From: Nemania diffusa | Lineage: Eukaryota > Ascomycota > Sordariomycetes > Xylariales > Xylariaceae | Direction: 5' to 3' | DNA length: 64,000 nucleotides | NCBI GenBank assembly: GCA_038501195.1 | Contig: JBBPUQ010000006.1 | Span: 992,001-1,056,000, forward strand | Shown here: positions 22,736-35,341 of the stretch, piece by piece | Position numbering within the stretch: position 1 is the stretch's first letter | How the letters are laid out: every line of letters starts with the position of its first letter | The notes under the pieces: model-generated | What the model saw: only the letters and a program-made list of their open reading frames with translations | The model's database searches: none | What the model was told of the DNA's origin: nothing | Position numbers and translations under genes: made by a program

Positions 22736-24461
22736 GTACTTAAGAAATTGGCCTCGCTCTGGCGAAATGGACCATCCTATTGGCCCCGTTCGCAATAGAG
22801 AATGAGCTCTTATGTTCTGTGTGCGCACCATGCCGAGAGCTTAGAAAGGATAACTTGAGGCCCTTAGATAGTAGTCCTACTAAACGGGTATACATCTCAC
22901 CAGTGACTATAGAAGATTTGCGATATTGGAAGCCGGTGGAGGATCGTTGTTTGAGTCATCGGTCTTGTGCATGAAACGGTTCATTGGCTATGATTGGTCA
23001 TTTGTCAAGTATAAAGATTATATTGTCTGTTGCGGGAAGCGGGAAGCCCGGTCTAGATTCCCAACGGCCCGCTCCTACTAGCTTCAGCCGATCACCCACC
23101 CTCTCCCTCTAGCTTACATACTTTACAGGACAGTATACGTAAGTATATACCATCTACATCTCGTTCCAGCAAGGCACACTCTCTCATCAAGGTGGTGTAT
23201 AATGGCCTCAATTGGGCCTCTGGGGACTTTTACCCACGGACAGGGGTAGCTAGGATGCGACCAATCGAATCGCAAGGGGAGGAGGGGTTCATCCAGTTCA
23301 ACGAAGGACATTGGCGTTGCGATAGGGCACGCTTACTTCGTTACCATTCCACTCAGCTGGGGTGCTTTTCCATCCTAAAAATAGCGCTTCCTGGTCAAGC
23401 ATAGTCCGCTAGATTATAGATGCAGGTAATTGGGGGGGTGATATCCTCTGAAGTTTGGTTATCCGACTCGTGCTCCGATTTGCTGGTGGCTATCCTGTAG
23501 CGGTACGTATGATAAATGTGACGGTCAACGTCGTAACCTGGCAGAGCTCTGCTCTTGGTAGTGGCGTAGTATAGCGTTGCAGTTCTGTTCCGCGACACTA
23601 GCGATTAGCACATGTTATTACACATTGTGTTTCTGCTTTGCTCTACCTTAGAAACGTCACTATAGCTCATCGCCGGTAGAATTGCGACAGAATGGCATCG
23701 GTTTGTTGCTTGACTCTCGTCTGGTGAGTGCTAGAGATGCTCGCTGCGCTCTGGGACGATGCCATTGGTGGACGATGAGCATCCTGGTTATAGTTTGACA
23801 AGCGGTAGGTCCGGAGACTCTCGCGGTCGACGGGATGGGAGCTAGGTGGGTGAGAAGTGTAATAGTGCTGGGACTTTCCCGATGTTTGACTTATAATAGA
23901 GGTCAGCTAGCTCTACAAGATGGCCCAAGAATGATCATAGGCGCTACAATTGAAAGACAATGAACTACTAGGACATACGCATAGTACGTGGAGGTATTAG
24001 ATGTAGACGACATGGTTGTGGAAGATGGCTTGGAAAGAGGGATGAATAGTTTAGTTGTATACTAGGGACTTGAATTTGGTTGTTGGTTGAGAGTTTGAGA
24101 CGATGGATAGTGGGATAATATGGACGGCAGCGGTGTCATAATAAAGAAATTGTCGAGCTGGTGATAATCAATGTCTTCCAAGAGTCAGAGCCTCAGGTTG
24201 CCTACATTGGGGCACAATCTTCCGGTAAACCAATAGGTTTGAATACCGCCAGAATAAGAAGAAGCGAGAATGGCCTCAGTCACCACTAGCATTTGGATGC
24301 CTGTTCCTGAATCCTCAAATGGCCTAAGATATCTACTGCCGGACATGTTTGTGATCATGGTCATTTCAGCACAGCCCCGTAGAGTGTGCATATAGTCTGA
24401 TTGCCTCTTCACCTCATGCACAGGTTGCGCCAAACGTACAACTTACGGAGAACTATACCAA

Positions 24462-24498
24462 GGCCGGTGTTGAGGCCGACGAGGCCAAAACACCGGCC
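24462..24498. repeat. hairpin with perfect 10-bp arms
   Basis: GGCCGGTGTT (24462-24471) and AACACCGGCC (24489-24498) are exact reverse complements separated by 17 bp. No attached T tract or gene end is visible. Confidence 0.7.
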
Positions 24499-27387
24499 CC
24501 GAATGACATACTGGAATACGACTATGCGGGGAGAAAGTACTATAGGTGCCCCACAGGTAACAAAGGACCATGATCCATAGCCATAACTGTGTTACTGGAA
24601 CCAGTGGAGAAGATGGCCTTTGCAGGGTGTGGCATACTGTAGGTTTGGTACAGTGCTATCAGAGGTAGATAAAATGTATGATGATGTTGCTACGATTACG
24701 TAGTAAGGCTGCATGTTCAGCTACGAATAAGATGTTTCGTTAGTTGGGTAACGGCGCAAGTAACAAACGCGCAATAGTACTATGCACATTAGGTAGGTTG
24801 ATAACGTCTACGCAAAGCAATATTGGAAACCCGGTTTAAGTCGATAGTTACATGCTTAGGATATAGTCGCAGTAACCTTGAGAATTAGACGATGTGATTA
24901 TAGATCAACAAAAAGGTATAAAGAAAATAACCCTTTCTTAATAGGTACGGTGATTCACTCGAACCAGCCACAGTCCCTATTCAAACTTATAACGCCCTCT
25001 ACAGATAATTATCGTAATCAGCAATACCCTACGGTTTGGTCTCTTAATACGCAGAATGTTTAAAAAGGGCCGTCAGCTACGGAAGCGAAACCGTCGAGTT
25101 GCCGTTTCTCACCTACTGGTTCGCGCTCTAGTATTGTTCTGGAGTCGATGGCGGGGTCGAATTTAGGCATCGAAGCTTCATAGGCAGCAGTCCTCGTGAA
25201 CGTGGAAAGTATTGAGGTTGGGGTAAGAATCGCCAATGACTGGTTGTTCGTCCGCCGACGTCGATCGATTCTACCGTCGTGTGATCAAATGTTCCCCACT
25301 CTGCCGACGCCTAAAAGATTGATAAATCTGACAAAGATTTCGGTGAGCGAGTCTCGACTACGGTAGCTGCTTAGTGAACCAATCACCCCTAGCCACATAC
25401 ATGCAGCCCCCAACTGAGATAGTAGTAGGGAGATGGGTGTGTGGCGGGCTTCAATCGTGCCTCCCGTGTCTGTCGTTTATGATTGAAGAATGGAGATTCA
25501 CTCTTGCAATATTTCCGGTGTATTTCCGGAGGGAGAGATCGAATGCACGAAGCATGTCGGCGGAGCATCGTGTCATGCTGCCGTGTGGCACGGCATATCG
25601 ATGGGAGAGGTTTCGGAACCATGTTTCGCCGCGACCGATATCGATATCGTATCACGTGAAGGACGAGGTAGTGGCTCTGTAGTTATGATCTGTCCATGAA
25701 GAAGATGGGGGCCAAGAACAAGCTAGGGCTGCCGGCTCCCCATGAGGGATCATTATGGATGGGGTAAGAGGAGCAAAGAAATTCCGAGTAGAGAAAGAAA
25801 TTACTATGAATTTCTTGACAGGTGGATTCTCTTCTGAAACGAAGATTGATGGGAATATGCTTTGAGAAAATATTGAAATTTTGTATTGAGATTGACAGCA
25901 GTGTTTTGGGGCTAATTGATGGGACCAAACGAAAAGAGAACGGAAATGAAGGAGCAAACCTGAAGATGGGATATGAACATGTTTCATAAGCCCATCATCG
26001 AGTAGGTTCGAAGGAAACGACAATATCGCAGGAGAGAAGGGCGACTCTTATATCCAAGGCAGATATCGACGATGGAGACTTACATACGCCGTAGGAGTCA
26101 AAGCGGGCCCACTCATCAGCCCTCCATCCTGACTTCAGCGTTGTATTGCCTCAGAGTTGACCCTTTTGGCACAGGGTCTGGTTGGAAGGGCGATAGCGTG
26201 AGTGCCTTTCTCATTAGCTAGGCAACTCGGCAAATACGCCCTCCCAATCGAAGTTGGCATGAGAATTTTTGCTGCTTGGTGAGTGATTGGCCAACCAAGA
26301 GCCAACACCTCGTCTGTGGCGTCGTCCGTAAGCATGCCCTGAGGAGGGGGTTGGGGGCGGATATGAATCCTTCGGCGCAACTTAAGTGATTCTAGAAAGG
26401 GTCGTCGAACTGCGGTGCAGCGACATACATATGCACGCCTGGGGTAGCACCGGCCAATCATGGTCACTAGACTCTGACCAGATCAACTCACTGCTACGTC
26501 ACTAGTGTGCGTTACTAGTCGCCTACCCGGGCGTCGTATGTGATGAAGCAGCGATCCTCGGTATGGCGGCTATGCGGACAGACGTCCTGACCCCTCTGTT
26601 TAAATCCTGCTTATATCTCGCAGGTCAGATCCTTGCCTTAGTGGCGCCAGCCAATTGTGAGAAACATAGTAATAAGTATGCATAGAAGGCCGCACGACCT
26701 ATATCATCTTGCCATTATGCTTGTAGAGTACGACGACGGGAAAGATAGGGACGAAACTCTGTAGGCATCAACGAAATGGAGGAGATGAAAGCTCACCCAG
26801 CCTCGGAAGCACGTTTCCTCAAACTCATGCAATTCCAAGCCAGGCGCAATGACGTGGCCCCCAATAAGTGGTAGGATGATGGAGGGTAGTCAAGACGCGC
26901 GTGTGCGTGGGGAAAAGCCCTACACCTTGCACATCTCACCACCCAGAGCGTACAAACATACACCAATGGGGTGACGTGGTGTCATGATATGGATGTATGC
27001 CTAGGAACTACCCAATTGAGCACTTATAATTTTGACACACATTAGTCGTCTTGTCATAGGATTTGGTGGGTGTGTGTGTGCATGTATGTGTCTGTGTTAG
27101 GTTGTTTAGGGAGGGACGTGACTAAGAGAGAGAGCTAGAACATGTGGGTTGGTTGGTTGGTTGGGTGGTCACTGGAGTTGGATCAGATGAATTGTAGGTG
27201 TGATCATACCTCGGTATTGCCTAGTAAAATATTTGCCGATGTTGTTTATATGCATTTAGGTGCGGTACCTAATATGCTTCATGCTAATACATGCACTAAA
27301 AAGGTAACTTATCCAGCTATCATTAGGTACATAACCCCTTTCAGTACTAAAAGCGTATAGTTACTATAGTCCTACCTAATGCGACAA

Positions 27388-29160
27388 TCACCAGCCTTCC
27401 ACAACCTTTACCTTCACATGTAACCCCCCAATTGGTCGATTTGTCGCTCCTCGTCTCAATTTCAACTTTGTCTCGTCCCTAAGTGCTTCATTGGCCAGCG
27501 CGAACTCGAACCTTCCCACGAGCGTAGCTAGCAAAATAGCGAGTTCGGATCGCGCAAATGACTGGCCGATGCAGCTCCTGGGACCGTGCAAGAACGTCAA
27601 GGTCGCGTAGTTACTTCTAGTCCCTACGTTTTTCTTGGAGCTCTCGCCCTCTCCGTTATCGTCTAGAGGGTCGGTGTACCCCTGTTTGGGCTGTGACAGA
27701 TATCGATCAGGATTGAAGACCTTGGCATCGTCGCCCCAGAGTGACACATCATGATTAGTGGCCCGGGGACAGATGGCAATCTGCGTGCCGGCTGGTATTG
27801 GTGTGCCACTGATGGTTGTGTCTACAGCTGCCTGGCGGAATGTGATGGGCACCGGCGCGAAGTAACGCAGGACCTCTAGGCATATCGCACGGAGATATGG
27901 CATATGATTGTCAATGATTGTGGCCAGCTCCTCGGCGCTATGAGGCGACGAGGAAGACGGACTGCGAAGATGAGTTCGAATCTCTTCTCGGAGTCTCGTC
28001 TGCATTTCTGGATTCTTTGCAAGAGCGAAGATGCTCCAGCCTAGGCTAGTGGCAGTCGTCTCGTGACCAGCTGCTAGGAAAGTGAGGAGCTGTTCGACGA
28101 GCTCATCTTCTGTAAAGCCACCGTATGAGAGAGCCACAGTCAGTATGTCCTTCTCCGTCTTATCAGCGATCTCGGACTCAAGTTCACTCCTTTTTTGACG
28201 AATGAGCTCTCGGCATATTTCGCGAAGTTCTCGCCCCGCCTCAACGAGTTCGACATTTCTCTTAAGAGGCACATACGGCAAAACCCAGCTAGGCAAGATC
28301 CAGATGCGGAGAATGAATAAGATGAGATCTTGGCTTGACGGAGTAAATATCGACTTGTATATCTTCCGGAGATTCTTGTAGTTGCTGTCCTCGCCCCGAA
28401 CAGAATCAATGTTCTGTCCTATCCCCGCAACGAGAATAATGTCTAATGTAGTCTTGCTAGCCCATTCGTTAATGTCCACGATGTAGGGCTGCGCGTCTGC
28501 CTTTGATACCGCGGCAACCGCTTGCGTCAAGGAGGCAACAGCATAGCTAGAGATTTCCCACATCAGTCCGTTAAGATCTCTGATATGCCTGTAAGCGAAA
28601 GCTGGTAACAGGGTTTTTCTCTGAAGTTTATGATGGTCTCCCTCGGCCAAGAGAATCCCATCTCCAGCAATTCGCTTAAGCCCAGTCACGACAGACTGAG
28701 GCTTTACAAACTGGTAGCTTTTGGTCGTTAGAACTTCTGCTAGCGCCTCAGGAGTCGCCACAACGACGCGTTCGAGATTAAAAATCGTTCGGTAGCGGAT
28801 GAGACTACCCTGAATTTTGTCGACCCTGCCACTCATAGCAGTCGAGTTAGCTTGAGGTTGAGCTCAAGTATATTAGAGGAAAGTAGCAACGAACCATTCA
28901 CTCTGGGGGATGCCTCTAGACTCAGTAAGCAGGCGGAGAGATTGTCGACTCCACCACGAATTGCCGTCCACCGTAGGAATATGCCTAAGAGGTGAAAATA
29001 GGTTTGGGTAAAGAATAAAACGATACGTAGCCCACAGGAAAAGGCACGTAGCGTAAACCTGACAGAAGATGCTCAGAAAACTCGATCCGCTACTTTTTGT
29101 GAGAGCATAGGACAGAGTCGCTGAGAAAGCGAAGACCATCTTGAATGAGACGCGCGGCAT
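27388..29160 (-). CDS. cytochrome P450 monooxygenase
   Basis: Two exons on the minus strand (29160..28895 and 28825..27388; intron 69 nt) give 567 aa. The splice creates the expected SEW...LIRYRTIFN block. The first ~45 residues contain membrane-anchor helices, then PLRHIPTV. Hallmarks: I-helix AGHETT (341-346), K-helix EVLR (406-409), FNPDRYL, and heme loop FLHGPRSCIG with Cys507 as thiolate ligand. All residues needed for activity are present. It looks like a microsomal fungal class E enzyme of the kind distantly related to CYP3/CYP5-like clans. No oxidoreductase partner or biosynthetic core enzyme lies nearby, so the substrate cannot be inferred. The gene downstream of the H+-ATPase shares its strand, with about 830 bp between. 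Confidence 0.92.
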
Positions 29161-29991
29161 GTTGAATTCGAACGCAAAGATATTTCACGAAAAAAGACGT
29201 AGTTGAAGCACGAGTAGATATGAAAAAAGGAAGAAAGAAGTTGCAATAACTCAATATAAACCAAAGGAGCCGAAATTCAGTCTCGCAATGAAGATAAGCA
29301 CCTGCATTTACCACTAATCCCGCATCTTGTTGAAGTCGGATAGGATTCGAAGCGAATCCGAAACCGAGGAATTACAGCCGACTAACGCCGAAGAAGACGG
29401 ACATACCTACCTTTCAGCTACCGTTGACTGCCGCCTAGTTAAAAATATTAATAGGCAAAAAATGGCAGTTGCAGAGACAGAAATTTCGGCAATCAGAATA
29501 TGAATAAAAAGCAATACAGCTGCGACGTGATACCACACAGGCTGTGCACGACTTGTTAGTGACACTTTTCTAACGTTTCGAGGAAGTGCACGATACTCCA
29601 TACGTATAAGAGCAACCCAAAAGCAACGAATTGCTAGTCGTTGGAGACTGAATAAAGAGCAGGGTTGAGTATGCGCTAAATGTCGGTCTCGCATTCGGAT
29701 GCCTATTTGATGCTCCCCCTATCCACCTACGTAGGTAGTTAAACTCGCTTACCTATTTTAGGCTCGAACTTCATACAATGACAAGTGGAAAACCCGCCGC
29801 TCGTGGTTTTCGAATTTCAATTCTTTAAACATTAAGTCTTATTAGTATGTAAAACGATCGATTACATGAATCTAATTGAATCACGATTATACCGCCACTC
29901 CTGAGTCTCCAAAGCTAGCACATTAATTCGGCACTTCCATCATCCCCTACTACTAGTCAATCGGTAAGGGGCTACCTAGGTTTCAAGACCC
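29161..29991. other. intergenic
   Basis: P450 promoter and DNA downstream of the H+-ATPase. A 95-codon minus frame at 29,407-29,694 is hydrophobic at its end but has no supportive context. CCTACGTAGGTAG occurs near 29,725, and a short palindrome GGATTCGAAGCGAATCC near 29,340. Confidence 0.4.
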
Positions 29992-32900
29992 TTACAGGTC
30001 TTCCTCTTCGGCAGTTGTCTTTTCTATGATGTAATACTTGTCATGACCAGTCTTCGGGTCAGGCTCGTGTTCGACTATAGAACGCATTGTTAGCTACGTC
30101 CATGGCTTAGACACCGGGCAGTAAAAAAGGACAGACTTACGAGCAAGCTTGTTGATGTGGCCGATGATATTCTCGATATACGAATCCTTCTTGTTACGGT
30201 CTTTCCGCCCCAGGTCATTCACCCATTGGAAGCCGTTGAGTGCGATGTATACGATGGCGATGAAAATCACGACGCCGATAGAGTACGCCCAGACGACAAC
30301 GACCGTCACAATATCCGTCCAACCATTAGGCGAATTACGGAACTGGTCATGAGGCGTGGTATTCATGACACCTCCGCCGCTGCCAGAGAGCCAACCGAAC
30401 AAACAGAAGAGAGTGGCCAGGACATCAACGCCAAAGATTGCACCAACCAACTGCCAAGATGGCCAGGTCTGCCCACCCCGAGTCACGAATATTAGCCAGT
30501 TCTCTGTTAGGGCGACTTCAAGGAATAGCACTTCTTGGATAGATCCAAAGTTCTGGATTACTCCCCCGCTACGCAAGAACAGGGTCCCGCGCATGATCCA
30601 GGTACCTGCGGCAAGCAGACTGCCCAGAATCACGCTGATAACCCAGATTTTCTTCAATTGCCACTCGACAGGGCGGGGCTCAACGTGCGCATTGTCGTAA
30701 GCAACGGCGACTGTGGCCAAGTCTGCGAACAACGCAATGAAAACGATGAGATCGGGCCGAATTGTCTCATTGATAATGATCATTGAGGTTGTCAAGTATA
30801 TTTCCAGGTGCAGACACAGAGCAATACGATATTGCACGTATGATTTCATCCGTTGGAAGATCTAGTCGATCGTTAGCATAGTATTCATCGGATTGCGACC
30901 CGATTGCTAAAACGCTATAAATGTCGAGCTGAATACTCTTCCAAAAAAACCTCTTGTATCACTGAAACCTACCTGGCGAGCTGTCCTGATTGATAAGACA
31001 ATCGTACTTAGGCCTGGGGCTAGGAACACGATATCTGCGGCAGCCTGGGCTGCCTCAGATGACCCTTCAACAGCGATGCCGCAGTCGGCCTTCTTCAACG
31101 AAGGGGCATCGTTGACACCTATGATATTGTCGGCTCGTTAGCGAAGATGTATTAATTCAATTTCGGTGTCGCCAAACTGGGAGAAATATGATCTTACCAT
31201 CCCCTGTCATAGCAGTCAAGGAACCTCTCTGTTGAAGCATCTCAACTACTTGATACTTGTGTTCGGGAAACACCTCAGCAAACCCGTCGGCGCGTTGAAC
31301 AAGATCATGTTGCACCGTTCCAGTTAGGCCACTATGAATCAACCTGTCTGAGTTGTAGACTTTGGTGCCGAGCCCGAGCATCTTGCAAGTCTCTTTAGCT
31401 ATAGCAATGGCATCACCAGTAAGCATCTTCACTGGCACGCCCAGATGTGCAGCTTCAATGATCGTCTGCGCCGTGTCCTCGCGCGGTGGATCGAACATTG
31501 ACAGCAGCCCCAGGAGAACCCAGGGCTCATCGTTCTGTTTATACGCAACACCGAGAGATCGAAACCCTCGTTGCGCAAACTCTCTCGCTTTCGCGTTATA
31601 ACTGCTGCTTGTCTCTTTGTCAACTTCGGCAAGGGCGAGAATAGCCCTCGGCGCTCCTTTCGCACAGATGTAGCGATCGTTGCCTAGTCGACAGTAGCTA
31701 GTAATGCGCTTTGAGACAGGGTCAAACGGCGTGAACTTGTCAGTCTTCCAGCCCTGGCGGAGGATTTCTCTAGCCTTCGGGTATCTCTTTAGAGTCGTAA
31801 TCGTCACCTTGTCGATGGGGTCTAAAGACGCTATGTTATGGGAACTAGCCAGTGCCGCAACGGCCATCATCCAGTTGACGTCTTGCCCTTCTGCTACGTA
31901 TGGGTCACGCAGACTAAGTTTGTTCGCTGTCAAGGTACCTGTCTTGTCTGAGCAGAGGACATTCACACCCTATTGGACTAGTTAGAACTAACTCCATCGA
32001 AGTAAGCAAGGGTACTCACCGCGAGAGACTCGATAGCCGTCAGCTTCTGCACGATAGCCTTCTGTTTTGCTAGGTAGGCGGCACCCACGGCAAGTGTGGT
32101 AGTTGTCACAACCGGTAGACCAACAGGGACTCCGATGATGAGAAGGACCAAAGTGTAATGAAGCAGATTCTGAACGTGAGGTTGTGCGATACGCAAGTGA
32201 TGGTAGAAACCGCCAATCCAAGCAGCCAAAATCCAGAACATAACAAGGACCAGGAGAGCAGTGCCGATGCTGTTCATGACCGCCTTAAAATGGCCTTGGT
32301 CCTTCGCTCCCTGGACCAACTCGGCAGTGCGCCCAACAAAAGAATACTTTGCAGATGTGGTTATAATAGCATACGCTTTCCCGCGCTTGCAGCCCGTGGT
32401 GTAGAATATAGTGTCTCCCATATACTTGTCGACGGCGAGTGATTCTCCAGTGATGGCCGACTGATCGCAAGCAACCAACGAGTCGCCGTAGTGGAAAGAT
32501 CGCAGACTTTCCTCGTCTTCGTCTTGTCCTTTATTATCCTTAGACTCGTCGCCCCCGTCATTTGCTTTCTCTTTCTCTTTCCTGTCATTAGCACCGCTTT
32601 CCATGCTCTCCCCACTAAACTTGTCCTCATTCTTCAGGACCTTGTACTGTTCAAAGTCTTGGGGTCGGTAGTAATCGCATATCAGTTGCGCATCTCCTGG
32701 AACTGTCTGCCCTTCCTGAATAATAACCTATAGGGCGTCAGCGTTAACGTCATCCCCAGACTTCTCCCCGGCGCCCGTTATGAGAGCGAGAACCTACGAT
32801 GTCACCGGGTACGAGCTCTCTAGCAAGAATTTGCTGCTCTCTCCCGTCGCGAACTACCATTGCTCTCATTGCAATGTCACCCTTAAGACTTGCTACGACA

Positions 32901-33629
32901 TCCGCAGCCTGCTTTTCCTGGTAAAAGCCAACAAATGCGTTGAGAGCCAGGATACCCAAGATGACACCGAAATCAATCCAATCTTGGAGACCAACGGCCA
33001 ACAAGGCAGCAAGCTCCATAACTACTAATATTTAGCATCCATCTCAACGGAAAGACAGGGCGATTGAGCGCAGTCAACTTACCATAGAGAATAGGACCAG
33101 TGAAGTACCCAAACACCTTGGCAAGCATATCCTCCTTCTCCGAGACAAGCTCGTTCCACCCGAACCGCTTGCGGCGCTCGTCCACCAAGGCGCTGGTGAT
33201 GCCGACGTGCACGTCCGTGTCCAGCCACGAGTCCGGGGGCTTGCCCACGGCGGCGGCGGGGGTCTCGGCGACCTGCGGCGCGGCCTGCTTCGCCTTCCAG
33301 AACTGCCACCACTTGCGCTTCGGGCCCAGCCGCACGGAGCTCATGAGGCTCGCCCGGCGCTCCTGCTCGAAGGTCGTGATGAAGCGGTCCAGCGCCTCGA
33401 ACTCGCCGAGGTCCGAGCTCCGCGCCGGCGGCTGCTTCATGTGGAACTCGCCGAACTTGACGTGCTCGCCGCTCCCCGTCGCGCTGCCGCTTCCGCCGCC
33501 GCCGTCGCCGGCGGTGATGTTCTCGACGGTCGAGGCCCCCGGGTCATTCTGGCGGGCCGCGGCGTTGGCCTCGACATCGTCGTCGGCGGCGCCGGTATTA
33601 TGCTGCCTGTGAGAAGGGAGGAAACTCAT
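29992..33629 (-). CDS. plasma-membrane P-type H+-ATPase (Pma-type), long form
   Basis: Seven exons on the minus strand (33629..33083, 33021..32798, 32727..32020, 31969..31198, 31118..30973, 30861..30141, 30074..29992) give 1066 aa. The phosphorylated residue is Asp501 in CSDKTGTLT, the actuator motif TGES is at 350-353, and the hinge is TGDGVNDAP (749-757). M1-M2 ([15 protein letters not shown]), M4 ([13 protein letters not shown]) and M5-M6 with [22 protein letters not shown] follow the fungal proton-pump pattern. It uses ATP to expel protons and drive secondary uptake. The N-terminus is extended (about 150 residues, Gly/Ser/acidic). A charged insert (about 285-335) splits the actuator domain. 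Yeast Pma1 is about 918 aa, so this is probably a divergent paralogue. The ATG at 33629 is the first Met of the open frame. Confidence 0.93.
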
Positions 33630-35341
33630 CGTCGCAGCTTCGTTCTCTATTGAGATTCCTGTGTTCTCGAGACAGCCACAGTAGAGTGAACGAGCGTCAA
33701 CCAACTATTTCACGCAGATTTCGCGCAACCAGCTTCTCAGGTTGTGGGAAAGTTTTCCCCTTCCCCCAGGAGCGCACACCAGTTGCTCTTAGTATCACCG
33801 CGAGCTGGGGACCTATTGCTTTCAAAAACCGGTGCGCATTTTATGACGTAACTTTCCTTCGTTCGGCTGTTATGCAGCAAAGGCGCGAAGGACAGTGTAT
33901 GATAGAATATTTCAGGGCGACGGCCAAGTACTCACTCTAGTGATCCATAGAAAACCCAACGACGCCATAATGAAGAGACTCCCCCCAGCATGCGCCTAGA
34001 TTAGTTCTCTAGGTAAGAAACAGTTTTATCAAGCTATGAAACTATTCACAGCCTACCACGTGTTTCCGACATCGTCACCATTGGGTGGCTGTTTGGTGTG
34101 CTTTCAGAGCTATCTAGCTACATTCAACTCAACAAGTATATCCTTGCACGAAGTATGCTTGAGTGACTCGCCGCCAGGAACCCCCCTGGGGTCCTAATAT
34201 CTTGCCCCAGTTCACTCTCTGGGATCAGGGGTGATGTCAAACTATAGACTACTAAAAGACAGTTGTCGAGGCGCTCCGGGATCCTCGTGTGTAATTATGT
34301 CGGAGGCACAATTGAGTTCCAAGATCCTGCTCGGCTCTAGGATTAGACTTTGCTTGTCAGATCTGAGGTTGATACCCCGCAAGCAATGACGTAAGAATTA
34401 GATGTCGATATCGAAATGATGCTATTTGGAGGTGTCCGTCCCTTCATCACGCACACTTCCCAATAGTAGCTCTAGCTAGCTAGATACATAATCTGAGCGA
34501 TAGAGTATTTGCTAGTATTTGAGGAGGCCAAGACACAAGCGTAGGCGAATATTTTTCACGAGGGCTACCTCGTTTATTCGCTTTGTGGAAAGAATTTTGT
34601 AGTTACTCGAGATGTGTAGAATTGCATCAATTGGGTGAGTATCGTCTTTGGAAAAGACTGCTGCAGTTATGAAGCCCAATTGCAACACTAAATAATAGAC
34701 GTATTTGAATATAACTATAAATACAATTTCCTCGAGGGTATAAGTTCATAGGGCTTCCCACGTCAATAGACGATTTACGCGTGAGCTTATCCCCATATCA
34801 AGTACACCAGCTTGTAGCTGTAAAAAGTAAAAGTTTCTCTGATTTATAACCCACGTCATCACATGTCAAAATGCACCTAGGACAGATGACGTCAGGGTCC
34901 CATCGTCAATTCACTCCAGATAGAAATAGCATTATTGAAGTTCCAATTCATTGTGGAAGTTACTGAGCGAGTGTATTAAAAATTATATATTTATCATTCA
35001 GAAACTCCATGCCTACTTCTTTACTTCCCTGGTGAGTAGGCAAAAGCATAAGATAACAGTATCCAGATTCTAATCAGCGAAAAGTCGTCCGGTAATAGCC
35101 ACTACACAATGGACGTAGCGGAGAATCTTCTAAAGCAGAAAGTTTAATATGTCATAATGAACAGAATCTACAAGGCCCTGTGAGCCCGTTATATCTCGCA
35201 GAAATCGGAGAAACAATCTTTCAAGTATTTCTGAGATACACGGTTTCTAGATCTACGTATTCATATCCATATATGGCATAAGGTCTTTTTTTCTTTCTTC
35301 CAAAGACTTTCTTCATACAAAACCTACTCTAAAGCACCATA
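33630..35341. other. intergenic
   Basis: H+-ATPase promoter and DNA downstream of the HET gene. No gene seen. CTAGCTAGCTAGATAC lies near 34,475, and the DNA is AT-rich beyond 34.6 kb. Confidence 0.5.

Larger units (their letters stand above)
21638..27387. other. gene desert of about 5.7 kb
   Basis: No open frame here shows a family signature or consistent splicing. Composition is AT-rich to about 22.5 kb and then mixed. The longest frames, at 25,374-26,023 and 26,135-26,467, overlap on both strands and look random. The region holds a short inverted-repeat element, a 15-bp minisatellite and a 10-bp hairpin (listed separately). It may contain old transposon remains I cannot identify. Confidence 0.45.

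Noticed and set aside
25374..26467. overlapping ORFs on both strands in the desert
   Set aside because: Mutually overlapping, no family signature, odd residue use.
29407..29694. 95-codon minus ORF with a hydrophobic end
   Set aside because: Lies in a promoter spacer, no family resemblance, no splice partners.
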